Origin: Rhyacichthys aspro
Taxonomy: Eukaryota; Chordata; Actinopteri; Gobiiformes; Rhyacichthyidae
NCBI GenBank assembly: GCA_036850595.1
Contig: CM072161.1
Span: forward strand, 3,214,801 to 3,278,800
Reading direction: 5' to 3'
Length of the DNA stretch: 64,000 nt
Below, piece after piece: positions 57,691 through 64,000 of the stretch. The translations under genes and the position numbers were made by a program. Position 1 is the first letter of the stretch. Every line of letters starts with the position of its first letter. Under the pieces are notes generated by a model. The model ran no database searches, was not told where the DNA came from, and saw nothing but the letters and a program-made list of their open reading frames with translations.

Positions 57691-58584
57691 GACACAAGCA
57701 TTCTCCATCTTTGCACCTGGCCACTGCAAACAGGGATTGAAAGGGCATTTATTTTCTGATTCCTTTTGGTCAATTTTTTTTTACATTAACTTTACACTCA
57801 CATCACATGATCAAGTGCGTTCTATTGGACATAATGGCAGAAAAAAATACAAGTAAGACATGATCAGTGCCAGTGTAGATCTCAGGAGTTGTATTTTATA
57901 ATGTTCCCCATTGTTTTTTTAGTAACATGCTAAAAATGAATGTTTTTCACTTCTCTGCACTAGTTCTGGAGACCAATGCCGAACAACGAAAGCTCAAGTG
58001 ACACAATGATATTAGCCTCTTTAGCTTTATGTCAAACAATAATAGTGTGTAATACACCTGTTCGCTGTTTTGTTTTTGCTAATTAGTCATGTGGTCTTAG
58101 GTTTCAAAGCTCTGTTTTTATCTTTTCACTATATCAAGGTCTTTTGTGGCGTGTATATTATCAATAGACAGTAGAAATTAATTTCTGTTCAACATTCAAC
58201 TGTTGGCTCTCGGTAAAAAAAAACGATTGATATATTTTTCATAGAAGTTAGTTCATTATGTCAATCGCTATTCTTTATTTATGTAAATATGTCCATTTAT
58301 ACAAACAACATAATTGTTCATTTAATTTTTTTGTCAGTCCTTTTTGACATATTTAAATTGCTCACTTTTTAACTTGTTATATCTAATGTTACTGCATGCA
58401 CTTTTTAAAATGGAGCAGCATAAGCAGTGGCACACAGACAAAAGCCATTTTAAAGCAACCCTGCATAATTAGGAGGCAGTAGAGGGGGCAGATCACTGTA
58501 CAGACATTTTACAGACCTCAATGTTTTCAAGAGGACACACCCAAAGCTGGCAAATTTGGAAGAAAAAAAAAAAGTCCCTCTACT
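57691..58584. other. Intron segment, unassigned
   Basis: AT-rich, no exon or named repeat. Confidence 0.3.
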
Positions 58585-58790
58585 CCCTCTATTTGAGTGC
58601 TGTACACATCATTTACATCATGTCTTGCAATGAGACCACGTCCTGTTGACAGGAAAGTTCCATTGGAGGTTTCTGTCTAGATGAAGGTATTAACGAATAA
58701 ATAATCATAAAAATACATATTTGGGCTAAAAGTTTCAAGGTGCTACTTGCTTAAAGTTATGCAACAAACTTTTAAAAGTGTTTCTTTTCA
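58585..58790 (+). repeat. Unnamed dispersed repeat, copy 2
   Basis: tcttgcaatgagaccacgtc, ctgttgacaggaaagttcca and ttggaggtttctgtct match the copy at 31055-31320. Confidence 0.6.
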
Positions 58791-61700
58791 TTACATGCAA
58801 AAGTTTTTACTGTCCAAGAGAAAAAGTTTTAGCACCCCTGGTCTAGATACGTTCACTACACTAATTATACACTAATGAAGTTGATTTTATTAATATGGTG
58901 TGTGTAAAAGGTTGCTAACTCCTGCTATATACTTTAACAGGTCTAAACACAATAAATCAAAGAGCAGTGATTAGCAGCAACTGACTGTAACTGATCCTGT
59001 GGAAGTAGGAAGTGGATATTTAGCTTCTCACTATTTTTTTCATTAAATAAATGTATATGTTGCTTGTCTGAGGATGATTTTGAGAATTCAAAGAGGGAGT
59101 ACTTACTTTTGACCACTGAATGGGAGCGCCATAATAGCTACAGTTAGCTTGCTTGAAGAATTTGCTACCTTGGTAAACCTTGGTATAAGATAAATATATG
59201 GATTATTGTATTGTTATGTGTGTGTGTATTTTATTACTGCTCAACAGAGTTACAGCTGAGACATAAAAGTAAAAAATCACTCACACACATTTAAAGATAA
59301 AGCATCCATTGTGGGGCTGAATGAAATACCCCATCGATCATGTTTGATGTGGTATTGTTGAAGCACATTGAAATGATTGGTTAGTTTACTAATTGCAATC
59401 GATGACCAGTGAGATACATCCATTTAAAGACATTTATTTGGACGTGAAAATAGCAATTTAGTCATTTCCCCATGTCACTTCCCTAAACCCTGCCAAGCAC
59501 TTAAGAGCCATGTGTCGGCCCTCTAATAGAATTTTTAAGAGCTCTATTCTGTCCGTCTAATGGGAAATTGATATAAAAAAGCCCTCAGTCCCACTCTGAT
59601 AGATTCATTTGGCAGTGGCCCTTCAGATCGGCGCGGCACACTGTGGGTAAATGAAATCAACTGGCAGAGCGCATTACGGCCATATGAGACGGCCCACTCC
59701 AATCTATATACACAGTAATAATGGAAAGCCCCTGACAGTTGAAAAGCAAAGAGCGGACATCTGGCAGAAACTGTAAGTGCTTGTGTTTGGACCTGAAAAT
59801 GTGCAGACGGGAACTGTGTGTTGTGTTTTCAGGTGGAGCAGACACTTCTCAATATAAGTCCTGCTTTGGGGAATGGAGAGGCTCAGTATGGAGATTACAG
59901 TAAATTAAAGGAAAGGCAGATTGGAAAATTGATTATTTATGATTATTCTAATTACAGCATGCATTTCGAATATGATTTTCTTTTTGTTTTGCCTTTCATT
60001 AAAGATTTGTTTACAAGGAGCGTCATACTAAAGATAGACACCTGCCACAGGAACGCTATAGTGAATTTCTCACACAATTGTTTTAAATATACAGTTGTGG
60101 GAAAAGAAATACAGAGGTGCAGGATTTTTATGATGTATTGCAGGTGAAAAAATGAAAAAAAGTTTGTAGTTTGTTAGTTTGATCCAAGAAATGAATTCTG
60201 TGCAACTGTTACAAAAATAATGCACAGAAGTTACAACCAGATCCAAAAGTTTGTTGGTGAGTATAAGAAGCTATGACATGAGAAAGCACCAGATCTGTGG
60301 ATGAACAAAGCACTTAAAATATCAGGTAAAAGGGAGAAATACTAAAAGAAATTTGGAGAGGAATTGGTGGCAGAGGAAGAATTATAGGAATGGATTCAAA
60401 GAGTGCAAAATGATGATAAAAAGTGTTTCGTAAGTAATATGAAATCAGAGCTCCCCACAGTGATCTGTTAGGTCATGCTGCAACTGAAAAGCAGAAGAAA
60501 AATCCTTAGTACGATTTGATGACACACAGGAAAAGAAATGGGACGGTTTTTATCCTCTTTAGGCAGCTTTTGAGTTGTCAGTGGGATGGATTTTTTCTGG
60601 GACCTTGTAATATTTTTTGCATAGTTCTTGTAGTAACATCAGAATCTTTTGATTTTTACTTTCAGAATATGCTTTGAGCTTAAAGTTGCACATTAACTAA
60701 AGTTTAACACTTAAATAAAGACTAGAGATTTCTACAAGTTTGTCACACAGCGCTTATGCTGTTCCAACTTTTGGTGATCTTGGGAGGGCATAATATTTTT
60801 CACTGCAGTACCGTGAATGGCCACTAGTAGAATTGAACTGAAAGTGAGTTCACTGTCAAGTTTTCTTAATACATGCTGAGGAGGTAATTAAAGTGTCACC
60901 AAACAAAAATCTTTCTCGCATTAAACTAACGAGAAAGATTAACCAAGCAAATGAATGCTACCGCCTTAGACTCCAGAACGGTCTTGTCATGGTCTCGAAT
61001 TCAATTTTGTCTTGCCTTGAACATGTCTATTCTTGGCATTGAATCCTTTATCATTTCCCCATATCATTTTTTATCCAATTAAAAACCCTGCCTCTTTCAC
61101 CAAACATCTGTATGTCTGTAAGGCCACACTTTGCCGCTCCATGAAATATTCATAGTATCATGTCTTATTATGTAATCCATGCTTTCCCATTTGTCATCAG
61201 CTAATCTGATTGTGATATACTGAATCATCCAACATGCACGGAATAAACCAATGGTCCTATGAATTCCTACTTGATTAAATGCACCTGTGTTCTAACTGCC
61301 TTTAGTCTTGTTTTTCTCTGACGACGACAGCTGAATAAAGATGGGGTCTATATACCCCAGTAAGTCTTATTTACCTACAAAGCAGTTGTTATTCTCCGCA
61401 GACGCATTAGAAAATAGAATTGCTCATGCCTTAAATCAGGAGAGGTGTCAGCGTGAGCCAGTCAGAGCCGGGCCTGTGAGGCATCCACAGTCTTTTTTAT
61501 CAGCAGCGAAGGAGCTATCAATCAGGGGTGCGCAGATAGGTCTCTCTCTTTAATCCAATCAGATGGCATAATCAAGCACAATGCCGGTGATTTTTGCCAG
61601 CCGCGTGAGATTTGTTCCAATTGAGCGCTCTGTCAGAGAGGCTTTGATTGGGGCCCGGGCTGATTTCTGATCCTTCGGAGGTTTTGATTCACAATAGCCC

Positions 61701-62439
61701 CAAGTTGTGCATCTGAGCCACAGAGATTACATTTGCTTATTTCAAGAGGGGCCTTATATTTGGAATAGTTTGGTTATTGTTGACTTCCATTGAATTCTAC
61801 CACAAACCCACCTGTAGTGTGATTATAATAACCTTTACTGATGATGTACGCACTCAGGCTTGATTTCAAATATGTTTTCAGGCTTTTCAAGAACAGTTCT
61901 CTTGGGATTTACACGCTCCTAAGTGGGTCGTAAATATGGGGTGTTTGCTTAGGCAGGAATACAAAGTCACTGCAGTTGTTTTCAGTGGAAATTTAGAACG
62001 CACATTAGCTTGATAGAGCTTTGTGTATATAAACGTGACTGATTGGAGTGCAAATCGTGCAAAGATTATAGACATATATATAGAGCTCCAACCACATGAT
62101 AGGGTATATTTGCAATGACAATATTACATAGTACATTAAAAGCACTCTTTACAAACGTTTCCACTTACCTGTAATAAAAAAACAACTCAAAATTTAGCTG
62201 TTTGCATAAGTCTTTCAGTCAATTTAATCACTAGTATTGTGTTACAGGTGGACCACTTTTTGCATAAGGTAATTTGACTCCAGCAATCCAGCAAGGAGCC
62301 CATAGACCCACCTTTACAAATACTAGTCTATGCTTCTAAATATCTGTTGCCTCTGCCTCAGTTCGTTCCAGTGAGACAATAACAAAATAAATTTGTTTTC
62401 CAAGCGAAAAGGAAAATCTCTGCAGCTGTGGGTCAAAAA
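58791..62439. other. Intron segment with two possible conserved islands
   Basis: 59480-59720 (ccctctaatagaatttttaa; cagatcggcgcggcacactg) and 61400-61680 (tcagccgcg-like patches, gctctgtcagagaggctttg) are repeat-free and compositionally unlike their flanks. No exon with Ig-domain coding was found. Rest unassigned. Confidence 0.3.
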
Positions 62440-63185
62440 CACAGAAAACATGTTGTGCCTATAGTGAGTATTGATTGTACCCAATCAGCGTATGTTGTGC
62501 CCATCATTTTTGCACTGTGTCCACAGTAGGCATATGTTGTTCACACTCTTTATATGTTATTAGAATTTATATGCCCAAAATCAGTGGATGTTGTGCTCAC
62601 AGTGGGCCTCATGTATCAAGAGTAACATACAACACATTATTATCTAAAATGTATTTAACAAGACATTCTTCTGTAAATAACTGTACATTACATATTTTCA
62701 TTGTGGCAATATGTCAAGTAGCTTGAGCGTTCAAATAATGTGTGTGTTAAAGGCAATATGATGAGTAATCTATTTGTTTTGCCTAAATCTGAGGCTGTTT
62801 TCACAAGACTATTGTATTTTCCTGAAAAGCAATGTTGGTTAAGTTAATTGGCTGTTGTTGTTGATGACTTAAGCTAAAAAACTACATGTGTTCTATTTAG
62901 AGTGGGGAGAAATGTATTAAACTTTTGATATGACGCACAAACACCATCTCAGTACAAAGACCTCATTCAAAACAATTTATCAACAGCCGGTTGTGCATAC
63001 GCTGGAACTGGTATAGTATGCAAAGTTTCAAAAATCCCATGTACGCTTCATTGGACACCCATTTTTCCACACAGATCTGCTTTAATTTGTACATAATTTT
63101 AATAAATAAGGGCCAGTGAGTGTATATTGTGCTTACAGTAAGCCTACATTTTTCAGATTGTTTGTTTCTGTTGTGCTCCGAGTGT
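62440..63185 (+). repeat. Degenerate short tandem family (tatgttgtgcccacagtagg type), split by an insertion
   Basis: The motif (t)atgttgtgc(c/t)... followed by (c/t)acagt(a/g)(a/g)gc recurs near 62450, 62490, 62522-62545, 62587, and again near 63121 after the inserted element. At least five decayed units. No coding. Confidence 0.5.
62605..63113. mobile_element. Non-autonomous element with GGCCTCATGTATCAA ends and target duplication
   Basis: Left end ggcctcatgtatcaaga (62605) and right end ttaataaataagggcc (to 63113) are imperfect inverted repeats. The inner sequence contains ttgtgcatacgctggaac and catgtacgcttcattgg, typical of a fish miniature family with GTACGC motifs. CAGTG precedes the element (62600-62604) and also follows it (63114-63118), a probable target-site duplication. 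Confidence 0.6.
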
Positions 63186-63540
63186 CATGCCCCAAATTGT
63201 GTCTGTGCTGATAATTACCAAAATAATAATCCCTATCCAACAAACCCGATGTCCTCCCAATATAGTTAATGGCTTTATTTGGATGCACAGTATATTGTCA
63301 CCTAAATGCTAATCGTTTATCCACCAAATCTGTAATATTAGCCATTCTTAATTAAAACAAAAACATTGTAAGAACATCAGCCAATCATGAATGAGTGCAA
63401 TAAAAACAAAGCTTGAGCATCAAAACATATGCAGTTCACTTAATGACCACCTGTGAATGTAGACAGTAGAAATAGTGGACCAGGAAACAATGACATCACC
63501 CATATAAACCCACACTGGACCTGTGAAGCCTCACTCATTT
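63186..63540. other. Intron segment, unassigned
   Basis: No exon or named repeat. Confidence 0.3.
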
Positions 63541-63618
63541 TATTTTTTTTTTATTTTTTTTTTAATTTAATTTAATTTAATTTAATTTAATTTAATTTAA
63601 TTATTTATTTATTTTTAA
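63541..63618. repeat. (TTTAA)n microsatellite with T-rich lead
   Basis: T-rich tract, then about eight perfect TTTAA units at 63560-63602, then TTTA units. Confidence 0.95.
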
Positions 63619-64000
63619 TGGATTGTCAGATATTCAGAAGCGCAAACCATGACGGTTACTAAGCCATAGTTAAAAAGATCTGGCTCCAGAATTAGCACAA
63701 CTTTAATTTAATCATTATTATTCATCAGCTAGCATCAACATGATTAGCCACTTCCTAAAAAATGGTTTGGATTAGAATAGAATTTTAAACGTAAAAAACT
63801 GACACATCATTGTGTGAATGAAAGTCTGTGGGGTCTATTGGAGCCAACCTTCATTATTCCTCTTTAGCAACTGCTCCTTTGGTCCACTGTTATACCGTCT
63901 ATGGATCCACACATGACCTTCACGTGAATAATACAGCAACATAAATGAAATAAAGAGGTCAAATATGAGAGGCTGCATGCAGATGAAGGCTGATCGGTCG
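63619..64000. other. Intron end of window, unassigned
   Basis: No exon or repeat I can support. Confidence 0.3.

Overview
This is eukaryotic, intron-rich, AT-rich DNA, almost certainly from a ray-finned (teleost) fish. No prokaryotic gene organisation is present. Most of the open frames are short and non-coding. The one gene I can identify with confidence is a teleost cadm1 (cell adhesion molecule 1 / SynCAM1), on the minus strand. Three exons are visible: a 33-base stalk exon (50056-50088), the transmembrane exon (23813-23941) and the last coding exon with the stop codon (19983-20101). All three junctions keep the same phase (1) and the encoded peptides join without a gap. The exons for the signal peptide and Ig domains must lie beyond 64000. 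A long 3' UTR probably runs below 19983, possibly to a good poly(A) signal at 14624-14629.

Layout. 1-1490: two tandem copies of an unrecognised gene; the left copy is cut by the window edge and the second is truncated. 1581-2328: two long-inverted-repeat elements almost touching. 2514-5010: a larger decayed element with short terminal repeats and two convergent transcription-unit remnants, one resembling the P2X7 C-terminal cysteine domain. 5400-6575: a tandem repeat whose first unit is split by a SINE. 7200-9090: another inverted-repeat element and a broken non-LTR reverse transcriptase. 10742-10849: a TA microsatellite. 12426-12925: two copies of a second tRNA-like SINE. 14605-19982: probable cadm1 3' UTR. 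19983-50088: the cadm1 exons and two introns. 50089-64000: part of a further upstream intron.

The introns carry a varied load of fish-type repeats: tRNA-headed SINEs, a Tc1-type transposase relic, a second mariner-type fragment, a hAT-type non-autonomous element, a piggyBac-type miniature element at TTAA, several unnamed inverted-repeat elements, and an insertion at 62605 with a recognisable target duplication. Between them lie GC-richer, repeat-free islands that could be conserved non-coding elements regulating cadm1; this is inference from composition only. One stretch (37180-37375) looks like assembly error rather than biology.

I found no convincing wholly new biological system. The items most worth following up are the tandem unknown gene at the left edge, the convergent two-gene element at 2514-5010, the cadm1 micro-exon, and the unnamed repeat families that recur within the window.
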